Below, one piece after another: positions 1 through 10,407 of a DNA stretch of 64,000 nt. The DNA lies in assembly GCF_000003815.2 (NCBI RefSeq), contig NC_049984.1, forward strand, positions 23,571,002 to 23,635,001. Direction: 5' to 3'. The DNA is from Branchiostoma floridae (taxonomy: Eukaryota; Chordata; Leptocardii; Amphioxiformes; Branchiostomatidae). Under the pieces are notes generated by a model. The model was not told the DNA's origin. It searched no databases and saw nothing but the letters and a program-made list of their open reading frames with translations. Positions within the stretch are counted from its first letter, which is position 1. Each line of letters opens with the position of its first letter. The translations under genes and the position numbers were made by a program.

Positions 1-51
1 GAAGGCCTTTGAATTCTACTAAAAATTTAAAGTACATCAAACAACAGAAGT

Positions 52-395
52 TTTCTTTTATTTTACTTTTAAGCGAACCAACCACCCGACTACTAATCAA
101 TCAAATGGCGAAACAACCCGACCGAATACTATTATATTGCAAAAGAACAAAGTTTAATCAAACAGAATAAGATCATACTTCTTCATAAATATTTCAGAAT
201 GGATATACTTCACAATAAAGAACATCAACAAACGAATGTCACTTTCATGTTACTTTTAGGAAAACCTAGCGTCTGACGACTAATCTGTCAAATTGCGAAT
301 CAACCCGACCAAATTCTAATGTATGGCAAAATAACAAAGTTAGATCAAACAGCATAAGAAAATGCGTCTTCTTTAATAATTCAGAATGCATGTTT
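52..395. repeat. Diverged tandem duplication, period about 190 bp
   Basis: Two neighbouring segments (about 75-205 and 265-392) share an ordered set of words: CAACCCGACC, AACAAAGTT, ATCAAACAG and TTCAGAATG. Spacing is the same in both, with many substitutions between. No coding frame is conserved. It is an old local duplication of AT-rich DNA. Confidence 0.7.
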
Positions 396-566
396 TCTAC
401 ATGACTGGTTCTGTGCATGTCTGTGGAGATGCCAATTTGCCAAATTACTCATTTTTGGCGGTTTGACTTCGCTTCGCCCACTGCGCTACTATAGAGCGAA
501 CACAACTATATCACATACGGTGGCCCCTATGGTGGTTGTGTCTTGCTGTATGTAATTTTTAGACGG
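396..566. other. Unassigned DNA before SINE-A copy 1
   Basis: Mixed-composition sequence with no ORF or repeat I recognise. It ends where the tRNA-like head of the SINE begins. Confidence 0.4.
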
Positions 567-1075
567 GCATGTCCCTGTAGCTCAACTGGTAGCAATCCCA
601 CTTGGTTCAAATTAGTTGGTAACTGTTAGACCCCGGTTCAATCATGGGTAGGGCATCTTGGTTGGGGCTGCACCCGTCTTTCGGGAGGGACGTAGAGTGA
701 GGGTTCTGTGTCCAAGGATGTACCTCTAGCATGTCAAGGGGAGGTCACACCTGCGTATATATTTAAGTCCTTATGAGGCGCGCATGGGAGTATTTGCCTC
801 CACCAGGCTCCACAGGTCGTTGGAAAAATAATAGAAATTGGACAAACGTAAACAGGTAACATGTCAGACGAGTTAGCTGGGTCTCTAACCATACTTCTCG
901 GTCAGCTAACTCATCTGGCATGTTATGTATCTATATTTGTCCAATTTGTACTATTTTTCCCGCGATCTGTGGAGCCTGGTAGAGACTAAGAGCGTTATAC
1001 GCACCTCAAACGGACTTGAATATTAAAGAGGAAGGGCTAGCAGCCGGTCTGCCTGTAAAATATATAACGTTACTA
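567..1075 (+). mobile_element. tRNA-derived SINE (family A), copy 1, split by a palindromic element
   Basis: The head has the internal RNA polymerase III promoter layout of a tRNA: an A-box-like TAGCTCAACTGGTAG near 578 and a B-box-like GGTTCAATC near 635. The non-tRNA body with CTTTCGGGAGGGACGTA follows near 678. The family's late body, with GAAGGGCTAGCA and GTAAAATATAT, resumes after about 1026. Four other main copies (11890, 43333, 45879 and 59658) share this body. SINEs are non-autonomous retroposons moved by LINE machinery. The copy is too diverged and broken to be a tRNA gene. Confidence 0.8.
757..1025. mobile_element. Palindromic foldback element nested in SINE-A copy 1
   Basis: Two arms of about 120 bp are imperfect reverse complements (757-880 and 903-1025), separated by a loop of about 20 bases. 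Landmarks are CCAGGCTCCACAG at 803 against CTGTGGAGCCTGG at 967, and GAGTTAGCTG at 870 against CAGCTAACTC at 903. It carries no ORF. A possible degraded 9-bp target duplication (AAGGGGAGG / AAGAGGAAG) is uncertain, so it is called a MITE-like foldback by structure only. Confidence 0.7.
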
Positions 1076-1370
1076 CTTTTGGTCACATATCTTGTCCAGA
1101 ACATAAGGTATCATAACCGGACATTCCGCTGCAGTACCATTGAAAGTCGCTCCCATAATCTAGGCGTTCCTTCCTTTCGCCAGCCATCACCAATCTATTG
1201 GCTCACAGTTGTTGACAGGATAAGTGCACACGACTCAAGTCTAGACATGTTAGTAACCGTAATTTCGTGACCTTATAAGGGCATTGCTTATACCCGCTTT
1301 CTGTGACCTCGCTGTAACCTATTTTGTAATTGCTCAACGCATTTCAGAGATAAAGAATTCGTTTCTATTG

Positions 1371-1380
1371 TGTGTGTGCC

Positions 1381-1437
<57 letters not shown>

Positions 1438-1545
1438 ATGTGTGTGAGCTCAAGTGTGTGTATATGTGTGTGTGTGCACTAGTGCGTGTGTGTGTGTATG
1501 TGTGTGTGTATGTGCATACGCTCGTGCGTGTGCGTTTGTGTGTGC
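1371..1545. repeat. (TG)n microsatellite, imperfect
   Basis: Nearly pure TG dinucleotides from 1371 to about 1443, then an interrupted TG-rich stretch with TGCG and TATG variants. ORFs reading through it on both strands are composition artefacts. Confidence 0.95.
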
Positions 1546-1966
1546 GTCTTGATTTGACATCTTGAAAATGGCAATACTCTAGTAACCGGTTACACAAAGT
1601 CACATTCCACACATATCATATCATCCTACATAATTGCCCAGAGATCAAACTTTATGAAATATTCCATCATATTCTATATGATCGCTCTTGGATAAAATTT
1701 AAGTTAATATCCGTATACGTATAAGCCTCCATACATACCTATGGGTGATGTCAATCCCAAAATGGGTTTAAATGATTTTCACATGTATCAGCTAAGGATT
1801 AACCGGTCTACAAGTAAGCGGAAGAGACGGGAAAACTTCCGTGACATGACTGTTCTAATCCTACTTAAGAGTAATTGATGATACTGCTCTCGTATCTTCT
1901 TTGCTCTAGCATTTGGCGTTGTCCTGGTTTGACTTTTTAATGCGATGTGGCATCAGACGAGTTCTA
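1546..1966. other. Unassigned intergenic DNA
   Basis: No ORF above background and no repeat I recognise. A short inverted pair, CGGAAG / CTTCCG, lies near 1819-1849. Confidence 0.4.
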
Positions 1967-1975
1967 GAAATAAGA

Positions 1976-2144
1976 TAATCTCCAAGCAGATCCTACGGTA
2001 GCATAAGATAGTATCAAAAGCTGTCAGAGGGTTGAAGCCGACCTAGGAGTGTGTTTGGCTACTTGGAAAATGTACACCTCTTGGTTACACTCCTTGGCCA
2101 GTTTAGTACTATCCTATGCCATCGTAGGATCTGCTATGAGATTA
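1976..2144. mobile_element. Mutator-like MITE (family M), copy 1, with 9-bp target duplication
   Basis: This 169-bp palindromic element starts TAATCTCCAAGCAGATCC and ends with the complementary GGATCTGCTATGAGATTA. It is flanked by a perfect 9-bp duplication GAAATAAGA (1967-1975 and 2145-2153). A 9-bp duplication with long terminal inverted repeats is typical of the Mutator superfamily. That assignment is inference from structure, because no transposase is present. Related copies lie at 14081-14273, 33537-33611 and 60641-60813. Confidence 0.85.
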
Positions 2145-2153
2145 GAAATAAGA

Positions 2154-2819
2154 CGTGTTCTCTCGTGTTCTCTCGCGAGATCGAGACTTGGTCATTCTCC
2201 GTGAGCAAGATGTGCTGTAAGACATGAAAACAAAATTGGAGGTATGTACCTTACCTTTAAAACAGTCACTGTTGGAAGAAAATTGGTAGTAACTGTACAT
2301 GTATGCATACGTGACTGATGAACCTCTTCAACGATAGAAATAAGACATGTTTATATGTACGAAACTTGCTAGGTTCTGGGACACTCACCGGAACCACTAC
2401 GCCAACACGACGCTATATAAAAGTTGAGATGAAACTTGCAACAAAATTTATAGCTTCACATCGATTCTCCCCCGGCTCCTCACAAGATGGACCGTCTCAC
2501 AGATAACAAAGATATACTCTGAAATCCATCGTTGTTTTGAAGGACATAGCGTTAAATCACACAGGCGGTAACAATGCTGTAGAATGAAGACAAATTTGGC
2601 CTGGGATGGCACAAACTTTAAGTGTGAGCCCTGTGTGGGATAAAAAGTATAGGAAGTCTGTCTTTCATCTTTGTGGTCAAAGAACTCTAGGATATCTACT
2701 CGTACTAGATGAAAGAGAGCTTCAGGTAACTTCGGGAGAAACTCCGGAAAGTATCAACAGAACGTACCCAAACATCATGGCACTCTGTCAACCTTTTCGT
2801 GAGTCATTCTCTTTTAAAG
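2154..2819. other. Unassigned DNA
   Basis: Short ORFs of 62 and 72 codons (2318 and 2606) show no domain, signal peptide or family resemblance. A small direct echo, GTGTTCTCTCG, occurs twice near 2155-2175. Confidence 0.4.
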
Positions 2820-3111
2820 TCTGAAACAAACTTGGCCACTGCAGTTTCAAAAAGACTGATAGGGGGCTCAAACCTACACCAATTCCTTTTTTTGTACCAA
2901 TAGCTATCTACGACTCAAAAGGCTCGACCAAGCATATTCAGATCACGAGATAGCACAACGGGAAGTTCTACTGCAATACCTTTGAAAGCTGCTAGGGGGC
3001 ATTATCGAACCTGACTTTCATTTTCCCGACATCTACCAACCTACCAAATATCACTGGGATCTACACACAGCTTCGCGACTTATGCTGTCTTCTTACACAA
3101 ACACATAGATA

Positions 3112-3193
<82 letters not shown>

Positions 3194-3217
3194 CACACAC
3201 ACGCGCACACACGCGCG
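2820..3217 (+). repeat. Retroposon 3' end (tail family T) running into a (CA)n microsatellite
   Basis: The stretch around 2960-3070 (GCTGCTAGGGGGC, ACCTACCAAATATCA, CTTATGCTG) recurs in order at 18595-18862 and 21225-21533, and in reverse at 19970, 29095 and 56690. In this family the unique part is followed by CA dinucleotides, here (CA)n at 3114-3217. I interpret it as the 3' end of an old LINE-type retroposon. No reverse-transcriptase frame is visible in these copies. Confidence 0.65.
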
Positions 3218-3573
3218 TACACTCATGCATGGAGATAATGACAATGACATGTGTAGACGAACTTACGGAGATTATCCAGTATATCGTAATTAGATTATGA
3301 CATAAGATATTGTCTTCCTTCGTTAGGTGTGATATTTCTGCATTATGCATATCCACATGTGTAGTATTAACGAATTTATTGCGCAGATCCTTGTACAGTG
3401 AACACTCTGGGACAAATTGAATTTCGTTTTCTACATGCAAGTGGTTCTTATCACAAAATAGTCTATCATTAGGAGGAGTTTGGGGGTATCTACCAGCTTC
3501 AATTTCCAGTCGCTGATCCTTAGTTTGGTCATGGCTCGATATAATGATATATCTAGCTCACGCATCAGTTAGA
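3218..3573. other. Unassigned DNA after the CA run
   Basis: No recognisable feature. The minus-strand ORF crossing it is an artefact of the CA repeat. Confidence 0.4.
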
Positions 3574-3811
3574 TTAAAGGGATATGATCATACTGTGATA
3601 CTATCGGATGACGTGCGTCATATCCTGTTATTTTCTCCGTCTCTCCCGTTTGATCGACGGTTACATCAAAACAACTTGAAGCGTTCGTGGCAGGATGTAC
3701 GACTCTTTGCCTAAATGTGATGGAGCGGCGCCTGTCTCAAATGTTCAGCGACATTTTCTTTAATGGTTCGCTGTTTCCGGAGTGAAAAACTCTGGATGTG
3801 ACAAACTGTTT
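3574..3811. repeat. Direct repeat D1, copy 1 (about 237 bp)
   Basis: Near-identical to 4275-4511. Shared words include TTAAAGGGATATGATCA, GATGACGTGCGTCATA (copy 2 reads AATGACGTGCGTCATA), CTCTCCCGTTTGATCGACGG and CTCTGGATGTGACAAACTGT. Only about 15-20 differences are apparent, so the duplication or insertion is fairly young. The sequence contains palindromic TGACGTGCGTCA. Confidence 0.85.
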
Positions 3812-4274
3812 TAACGTCTCATCGATGAAGTGATCCGTGCCAAAAAATGAACGGCTGCATGGACGCATGTTTTAGCGGTGAGAAATTCCCTTTTAGCCAG
3901 CGGAACTGATCTCAAAAGTTAGATTAGTGAAGGCTTGCTTATAACTGAAGAAATTAGCAGGTAGAGTTTGACAGCCGCGCGCTAGGTCGGAGGTACACAG
4001 TCCTGGGTTCTGAGTGGTGCGGTTGTACACTAGCAGGGAAAAAGTGCCTTTTGCGGGGATTGACAAATTGTAGCTTGTAATTGCCATAAACAACAGACCT
4101 ATGGATCCTAGTCATTGGCAATTTTTTTCCATTTTATATTATATAGCGTACATTTGCTCAACATAGAATGAAAAATCTGCTGACATTTCATGTAGCTTCA
4201 CTACGATCGCGTCCATGTAAGACACGAATTATAACATAGAAGTCTATGGGAAGAAGAAACTCATCAATGAGACC
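3812..4274. other. Spacer between the D1 repeats
   Basis: The spacer begins with GTCTCATCGATGAAGTG (3816) and ends near 4258 with the near-complement ACTCATCAATGAGAC. The two repeats are therefore joined through a small inverted pair. There is otherwise no ORF of note. Confidence 0.5.
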
Positions 4275-4511
4275 TTAAAGGGATATGATCACACTGTGAC
4301 GTTATCAAATGACGTGCGTCATAGCATGTTATTTTCTCCGTCTCTCCCGTTTGATCGACGGTTACATCCAAACAACTTGAAGCGTTCGTGGCAGGATGTA
4401 CGACTCTTTGCCTAAATGTGATGGAGCGGCACATGTCTCAGATGTTCAGCGACATTTTCTTTGATGGTTCGCTGTTTCCGGTGTGATAAACTCTGGATGT
4501 GACAAACTGTT
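4275..4511. repeat. Direct repeat D1, copy 2
   Basis: Second copy of the 237-bp repeat at 3574-3811, in the same orientation and 701 bp away. It directly abuts the ribozyme-bearing inverted element. Confidence 0.85.
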
Positions 4512-4589
4512 ACTTCCTTCCGAAAATATATTCATCAGGTTCGTAGAATATAGGATATAAGAGAATTCTTTTTACACAATCAGCATGTA

Positions 4590-4651
4590 CTTAGATTGCA
4601 CATTGCTTACGTTTCGATGTCTCTCAGACACCTTCATCAGAGCTTCTAACT
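4590..4651 (-). ncRNA. Hammerhead ribozyme motif, minus strand
   Basis: On the minus strand, reading from 4651 to 4605: AGTTAGAAGCT, then the core CTGATGA, a stem II of GGTGTCT / AGACATC closed by GAG, the core GAAA, then CGTA. The inner stem I GCT pairs with AGC (4607-4605). The outer AGTTAGA can pair with TCTAAGT at about 4590-4596 with one mismatch. Predicted self-cleavage follows the GTA, between 4608 and 4607. Stem III is only the self-complementary ACGT, as in minimal hammerheads thought to work best as dimers. Activity is inferred, not shown. Confidence 0.65.
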
Positions 4652-4770
4652 GAAGTTCTGCTTCTCACTGCAATAAGCTGCTGTTGTAGGTGGCGCTTTT
4701 TTGGTGAGAAATTAATCCCAAACGTTGCTAAGCTTGTATCCCCCCTCGTCCCGGTGAGAAGCAGAGCTCC

Positions 4771-4826
4771 AGTTAGAAGCTCTGACGAAGGTGTCTGAGA
4801 GACATCGAAACGTAAGCAATATAACT
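4771..4826 (+). ncRNA. Hammerhead ribozyme motif, plus strand
   Basis: All the conserved parts of a type I hammerhead are present. Outer stem I is AGTTA (4771-4775) with TAACT (4822-4826). Inner stem I is GCT (4779-4781) with AGC (4815-4817), with an internal loop GAA / AATA. Core CTGACGA is at 4782-4788. Stem II is GGTGTCT (4790-4796) with AGACATC (4800-4806) around GAG. Core GAAA is at 4807-4810. The ACGT mini stem III leads to the cleavage triplet GTA, with predicted cut after 4814. Both segments of stem I pair perfectly, which is hard to get by chance. A transcript containing both arms would compete by forming a long duplex. Confidence 0.75.
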
Positions 4827-4863
4827 ACCTGCTGGTTGTGTAAAAAGATTTCTCCTATATCCT

Positions 4864-5262
4864 GTTACTTTCGACGATTATTACCTAGTTCGCAGTTAAA
4901 CTTGTTGTTGAAGATTTAGATGTACTTTGAAGATCAAATGTCCACGTTATAGTACATATACATTTTTACCTAAAGATATTCCTTACTCGTATGATTATTT
5001 TATGACCATTTTAATATTGTACATAATCAAATATGGTTATCACGTACTCCAACTAAAATTTTGATAATGGAACCATGGTTCTGCATAATTGTAAGTTTTC
5101 TTTTAATTCACACCGTCTTTTTGACACTAGTACTTAATTGTTTACTGTACATAGTTGTAATTTATCCCGTAGTACGAAGCTGTCAAGTCTGACATGAATT
5201 CAGCCGATTAGCTGCTACTGTTATACATTTTGAACTTTATGTTCTCAATAAAACTAAATAGA
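4864..5262. other. AT-rich unassigned DNA
   Basis: AT-rich, no ORF above 60 codons. An AATAAA hexamer at about 5248 has no gene upstream. Confidence 0.4.
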
Positions 5263-5315
5263 AGAAGAATATCTTTATTGCACGACAATTGTAAAGGATA
5301 CATTGTGTGGCAACT
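5263..5315 (-). mobile_element. LINE 3'-tail fragment, minus strand
   Basis: ATCTTTATTGCACGACAATT matches, with few changes, the block at 13355-13408 (ACTTTATTGCACAGCAATT). Read on the minus strand both end in GCAATAAAG plus an ATT-rich tail, as many CR1/L2-like LINE 3' ends do. Only the terminal piece, about 50 bp, is present. Confidence 0.5.
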
Positions 5316-6060
5316 TGTACATACAAAAAATGTTGAACTACACGTGTTGCTTATATCTAATAATTCTAATTCATGAGTTATGTTAATATAAACAATCCAG
5401 CTAGCATTATGTGCACTATATTCTGGAAAATTACGTTAATAACAGTGTGCTGCTTCAGGAAAGTATGGCATTGTCTCGTTTTTGTAAGGAGTTGTATATA
5501 AATTGACCAACATAGACCTGTATTAGATATACTAACGGGACTGATGATATCATATTGAAAATTTCTGTCTTGGTATGTGGTAACATTGTATCATTGTCCC
5601 GACATGGGACGGTTTAACGGGTATTCATCTATTAGTTTGACTGTTCAGCACGCACATGACAGGGCTGCCCAATGCGATACAAACAAACATACTAACAAAG
5701 AAACAAACAAACAAACAAGCATGTTCGTAGCACAGAGGCGCCCACACATACACTGTACTGAAAAGTTATCGTTTTAGTCAGTGCCGCGACGTTGCCTTTT
5801 GCCGTCAGTCCTTGGATCATCTAGACGTTCCCCATTTCCTTTTGGAAAGTAGCTGCGATATTTGAGATGAGCCCCCTTTAAGCGAGTCGATCAATAGCAG
5901 CAGAAGCTCTCATGACTGAATGCCGACTGCCACTTTAGGTCTTTCGTGAAAAAAAAAAGAAAAGCAGCATGGAAAATTACAAATTGATTCTTGCGTAGAA
6001 TGCATACGCGTTTATTAACGATCAGGCAAAAACCACCGAAATTTTGAAGTTAGATTTAAC
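5316..6060. other. Unassigned DNA with a short (CAAA)n stretch
   Basis: A run of CAAA/CAAG repeats lies at about 5681-5722. The 66-codon ORF spanning it reads low-complexity lysine/threonine and is not a gene. A short A-rich run is at 5949-5963. Confidence 0.4.
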
Positions 6061-6272
6061 GTTAGTTCACCATTATCCGCGGGGTATCCTATATCCGTTG
6101 TGTTGCTAAACAGGGTATCCAGGGATATCTAGTCGATGGACGGTAGTTTCGAATTGTACTATTTTCAAAATATTGCAGTTTGAAACCACCATGTGTCGAC
6201 TTGATACCCCTAAATACATTGTTCTTGAAAAGAACGAATAAAGGTTACCCTACGAATAAAGGTGAACTAGCG
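6061..6272. mobile_element. MITE family F (TTCACC ends), copy 1
   Basis: Starts GTTAGTTCACCATTATCCGC and ends with the inverse ...ACGAATAAAGGTGAACTAG. The interior holds ATATCTAGTCGATGGACGG and an inverse TCGACTTGATACCCC. Copies lie at 19300-19483 and 26907-27110. It has long terminal inverted repeats and no ORF. The superfamily cannot be fixed from this copy. Confidence 0.75.
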
Positions 6273-7385
6273 TGTTTTTATATCACTTTGGATAGGTATA
6301 TTAACTTGAAACTCAGTTCATGATAAACTAGGGACATATAACATTTGATCATGATATTGAAATTTATGGAGCTAGGACGCGTGCACGTTAGATAATTACA
6401 AAAAGTCAAACTGGGTGTGTTCTATCCTGGAATCAAAATCATGGCATGGTTTCAAGCAATTAGGGGCATCTGCATTACGCCCTCGAATCTATTCATTTTT
6501 CTCTCATATCTATTTATGGGGCATCGGGCAAAAATCGCAGTGCCTACGAGATATCAATCTTCTCAAAACATAAATGTAAATGTAAACAATAACAATGAGT
6601 ATAAACACAATAATGGATAATGGAAAATAAACAATAAACAATTAACAAGAGAAGTTCAATCATGGAAATTTACCTCCAATAAACGTGTGAGCAGTATCGA
6701 AGAAGTTTTGTAAGTTTTGTAAGTTTTGTTTGTATCATATCACTTATCATTATGCAAACGAAGCGTATATATCCTCGTAGTATCAAAGACAAAGTAGTAA
6801 GTTAATATTTCTCATAAACTTTTGGCATGTCAGTGAAGCATTCTTGGCTGACTGTAACTGTCTACACGCGGGGAAAAGTTGACTGTTGGAAAGGACAAGT
6901 TGTAATTCTGAAGCGATGTCAACTGACAGAGGGGGGATTCATATGGCATCTGCAGATGTGAGATACCCTCTACTGCACAATGGAGTCACCACGAACCGAC
7001 GGCTTGACGAAGCTTCAAGTGACAGATAGTTGTTCAGATCGGGACAGACGCTTGTATCTTGCATAGATCAAGCATTGTCAAGTGTTTTGAGCTAGAATGT
7101 GACAATGTACATAACTGAGACGTCTTTTAGTTCGTTACTTGAATGCATCACCATCACAATGCACCCTTTCTCATTGGGTGCTATTTTACACGCAGAACGT
7201 CAGAAGTTGTCGGGGACAAAAGAAACTTTTCTGAACTTTTGTAGCTCGAATTGCTGCCGATATGCCAGTGCATTTATGTTGTGTGAAGATCTATAGATCA
7301 AGATTTTGTCTATACATTCTTTAAGCACATAATACATGTACGTATTTGACTTGAAAGCCATTCCTAAAATAATGTTATTTTGAGT
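6273..7385. other. Unassigned DNA
   Basis: Contains an A-rich patch with AATAAACAATAAACAATTAAC (one base over a 20-mer in the source, so cited only as AATAAACAATAAACAATTAA) near 6625-6645, reminiscent of a LINE poly-A-like tail. There is also a small TAAGTTTTG triplication near 6708-6728. ORFs of 65-67 codons have no features. Confidence 0.35.
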
Positions 7386-7520
7386 GTCTATCTCTCTCTC
7401 TCTCTTTGCCTAACTCTTTGCGTCTTTGCATCTGTGTGTACATGTGTGTACATGTGTGTATGTGTGTATGTTTGTGTTTGTGTGTGTGTGTGCGTGCTTG
7501 CGTGCGTGCGCGTGTGTGCG
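7386..7520. repeat. TC-rich then TG-rich simple sequence
   Basis: CTCTCTCTCT at about 7389-7405, then GTGTGTACATGT repeats, then (TG)n and CGTGCG variants up to about 7520. Confidence 0.85.
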
Positions 7521-7926
7521 GAAGTTGACTGCAAACCAAGTGTACTTTAAGCCTTACAATATGTTTAAAACGATCTAGAAGAAAAGCCCACCGATATAGA
7601 TTGTTTCATCTTCAGAAAACGCCCAGACTTTGATAGAAAGATAGGAAATATTGCCAAGAGAGTTTGAGGATATATCAAGATGGCAATTGGTCTCTGGCAG
7701 GCAATGCAATTCAAACAGGAAAACCTTTTAAACTTTCCCACATTCGTCCGGTTTGCAGTCATCGGTTTTCTGTAGCAATCGCGAGGAAGTGAGAGGCAAT
7801 GAGATGAAAAACGTTTTTTCTTGGAAGTTCCAGCTATTACAGCGAAACTGCGTGATAACTTTGCCGGTTCGGTGATTTGTAGGAGATGCCTTAGTGATAT
7901 CGTGTGGCGCAATCGATCGGCAGGGT
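7521..7926. other. Unassigned DNA before the tandem array
   Basis: Two overlapping minus-strand ORFs (121 and 68 codons) run in different frames over the same DNA. Neither has a recognisable domain. I see no support for a gene. Confidence 0.35.
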
Positions 7927-9315
7927 GCACTCACACATATCTTTCATCTTAGAAATATATCATGTTTTACATTAAAAGATAAAAGAAAATAGAAAACTCA
8001 GAATCAGAGACTGAATATTCTTATATTCTCTCCTAATGAAAAAAAACAAGTTATTCTACTCCCAAGAGTAGAGGTCTACGTGACTTCGCTTTCATACACT
8101 ATTCATTTATTATTCTACTCCCCTCCAGTATTACTTGTTTCAACTTTCGCACACACAGTAAGGGTTCAGTATTGACGTGCCCTTTCTAGTGATATCTCTT
8201 GCTCTCACTCTGTCTTCGGGGATTTAATTTCTTTGACTTTCTCTGACCTAAGTTGCACTCACACACATATCTTTCATCTTAGAAATATATCATGTTTTAC
8301 ATTAAAAAATAAAAGAAAATAGAAAACTCAGAATCAGAGACTGAATATTCTTATATTCTCTCCTAATGAAAAAAACAAAACAAGTTAGTCTACTCCCAAG
8401 AGTAGAGGTCTACGTGACTTCGCTTTCGTACACTATTCTATTCATTTATTATTCTACTCCCCTCCAGTATTACTTGTTTCAACTTTCGCACATACAGTAA
8501 GGGTTCAGTATTGACGTGCCCTTTCTAGTGATATCTCTCGCTCTCACTCTCTCTTCGGGGATTTAATTCCCTTGACTTCCTCCGACCTAAGTTGCACTTA
8601 CACACATATCTTTCATCTTGCAAATATACTATATTTCAAAAGGAAAAAAAAATAGAAATTTACTTCATGTGTTATAGAAGACTCAGAATTTGAGACTGAA
8701 TACTCTTATATTCTCTCCCAATGAAAAAAAAATAAGTCATTTTCTTCCTACGAGTATAGAGGTCTGCGTGACTTTTAGTTTTCGTACACTATTCTATTCA
8801 TTCATTTCAAATTCTACCCTCCCCTCTAGTATTAGTTGTTTCAACTTTCGCACACAAAGTAAGGGTTCAGTATTGACGTGCCCTTTCTAGTGATATCTCT
8901 TGCTCTCACTCTGTCTTCGGGGATTTAATTCCCTTGACTTCCTACGACCTAAGTTGCACTTACACACATATCTTTCATCTTGCAAATATACTATGTTTCA
9001 AAAGTAAAACAATAGAAATTTACTACATGTGTTATATAGAACACTCAGAATTTGAGACTGAATATTCTTGAATTCTCTCCAATGAAAAAAAATACGTTCT
9101 TTTAATCCCAAGGGTAGAGGTCTACGTGACTTCGTTTTCATATACTATTCCATTCATTCAAAATTCTACGTATACTCCCCCTTAGTTTGAGTATTACTTG
9201 TTTCAACTTTCGCACACACAGTAAGGGTTCAGTATTGACGTGCCCTTTCTAGTGATATCTCTTGCTCTTACTCTGTCTTCGGGGATTTAATTCCCTTGAC
9301 TTCCTCCGACCTAAG
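7927..9315. repeat. Four-copy tandem array, unit about 328-361 bp
   Basis: Units begin with GCACT(C/T)ACACACATATC at 7927, 8255, 8594 and 8955 and end with GACCTAAGT. Conserved blocks in each unit: ATCTTTCATCTT, GAGACTGAATA(T/C)TCTT, AGAGGTCT(A/G)CGTGACTT, AAGGGTTCAGTATTGACGTG and TCGGGGATTTAATT. The last block group is the most conserved. Units 1-2 and units 3-4 resemble each other more closely by length and indels, suggesting stepwise duplication. No coding frame persists from unit to unit. Confidence 0.95.
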
Positions 9316-9846
9316 TGACGCAGAAAGCCCTTTCAACTCCGTAAGCAGACCTACGGGAGAACAGTGTACGGGGAAATCCGAGGATACCAATCCCAGGCGA
9401 TCACCTGATGATACCCATCGCTGTACTGACTGTCTTACGTTCTCTTCTAACCTTAAGTGTCTTATCTAATTATAGAGATACTTTAATATTTACAAAGGTG
9501 CTCTATTTTGAACTTTGATGTGTCCTGAAGCGAGTGAAGTTGAAGGATTCCATGCACAAAGGTGACGTTATTAGGAGGATAACAGGCCTAAAGATCCATT
9601 AAGGAGGGAAAGGTCATGCGGGAAGTTGTCAGCTTACGGATCAATTTGTAAGACCCCCCTCCCTCACTGCTTCTGCGCTGTGAATGTTAAGCAGAAACAA
9701 TGGTTATTTTTTAATTATTTTGTCAATCTTCGTTCCTTTCCTTTCACTCTTTATTCCTCAATTCCGGAGAGTCATAATGTACGATACATAGATATAGACA
9801 CAATAAGACTCTGCCACAAAATTATCACTTTTACACACTTTTAGCA
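9316..9846. other. Unassigned DNA after the array
   Basis: The first 110 bases (CGCAGAAAGCCC to CATCGCTGTACTGAC) are GC-richer than the surroundings. A short TCCCAGGCGATCACC resembles part of the 5S rRNA complement, but too little to call. Confidence 0.35.
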
Positions 9847-9847
9847 G

Positions 9848-9939
<92 letters not shown>

Positions 9940-10148
9940 TCCTTCTTTCTTTCCTTCTTTCTTTCCTTCTTTCTTTCTTTCCTTCCTTCTTTCTTTCTTT
10001 TTTTCTTTCTTTCTTTCTTTCTTCCTTTCTCTCTTTCTTTCTTTCTTTGTTTATTTCTCTCTTTTTTTCTCTCTTTCCTGCTTTAATTCTTCCTTTCTTC
10101 CTTCTTGCTTTCCATACTTTCTTCCTTCTTTCTTTCTTTCTTTCTTTA
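9847..10148. repeat. (CTTT)n microsatellite, about 300 bp
   Basis: Almost pure TTTC/CTTT tetranucleotide from 9847 to about 9950, then increasingly interrupted with CCTT and TTTT variants to 10148. It is an all-pyrimidine plus strand. Confidence 0.98.
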
Positions 10149-10269
10149 TTAAAAAGCCGAAATTCTGTGTTAGACTAGATTTGTGATATATATACATGTT
10201 TTGAGTTGTTGTGACCTGTACTTAGCTCGGTTGGGCAAAACTGTACAACAAAGGTCTTCATTCATTCTT

Positions 10270-10356
10270 CTATTTATTAGCGACCACGGGATTTCAAAAC
10301 ACCTACCAAATATTCATCCACGGCCTCTCCACTTATGCTTTACAGACAGACAGACA

Positions 10357-10407
<51 letters not shown>

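Larger units (their letters stand above)
4552..4863. mobile_element. Inverted retroelement fragment with a hammerhead motif in each arm
   Basis: The left arm (about 4552-4676) and right arm (about 4754-4863) are imperfect reverse complements around a 77-bp spacer. Shared landmarks are GGATATA, CTTTTTACACAA, GCTTACGTTTCGATGTCTCT and GAGCTTCTAACT, read from the outside inwards. Fragments of the same sequence recur at 24985-25045 and 38550-38645. Hammerhead ribozymes in this layout are known from Penelope-like retroelements and retrozymes. I infer a rearranged, head-to-head remnant of such an element. No reverse-transcriptase or endonuclease frame is present. Confidence 0.7.

Noticed and set aside
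1284-1612. ORFs of Cys/Val or Thr/His repeats
   Set aside because: Translations of the TG/CA microsatellite.
9375-9425. 5S rRNA-like stretch (TCCCAGGCGATCACC)
   Set aside because: Only about 13 of 15 bases match the 5S complement, and flanking 5S regions are absent.
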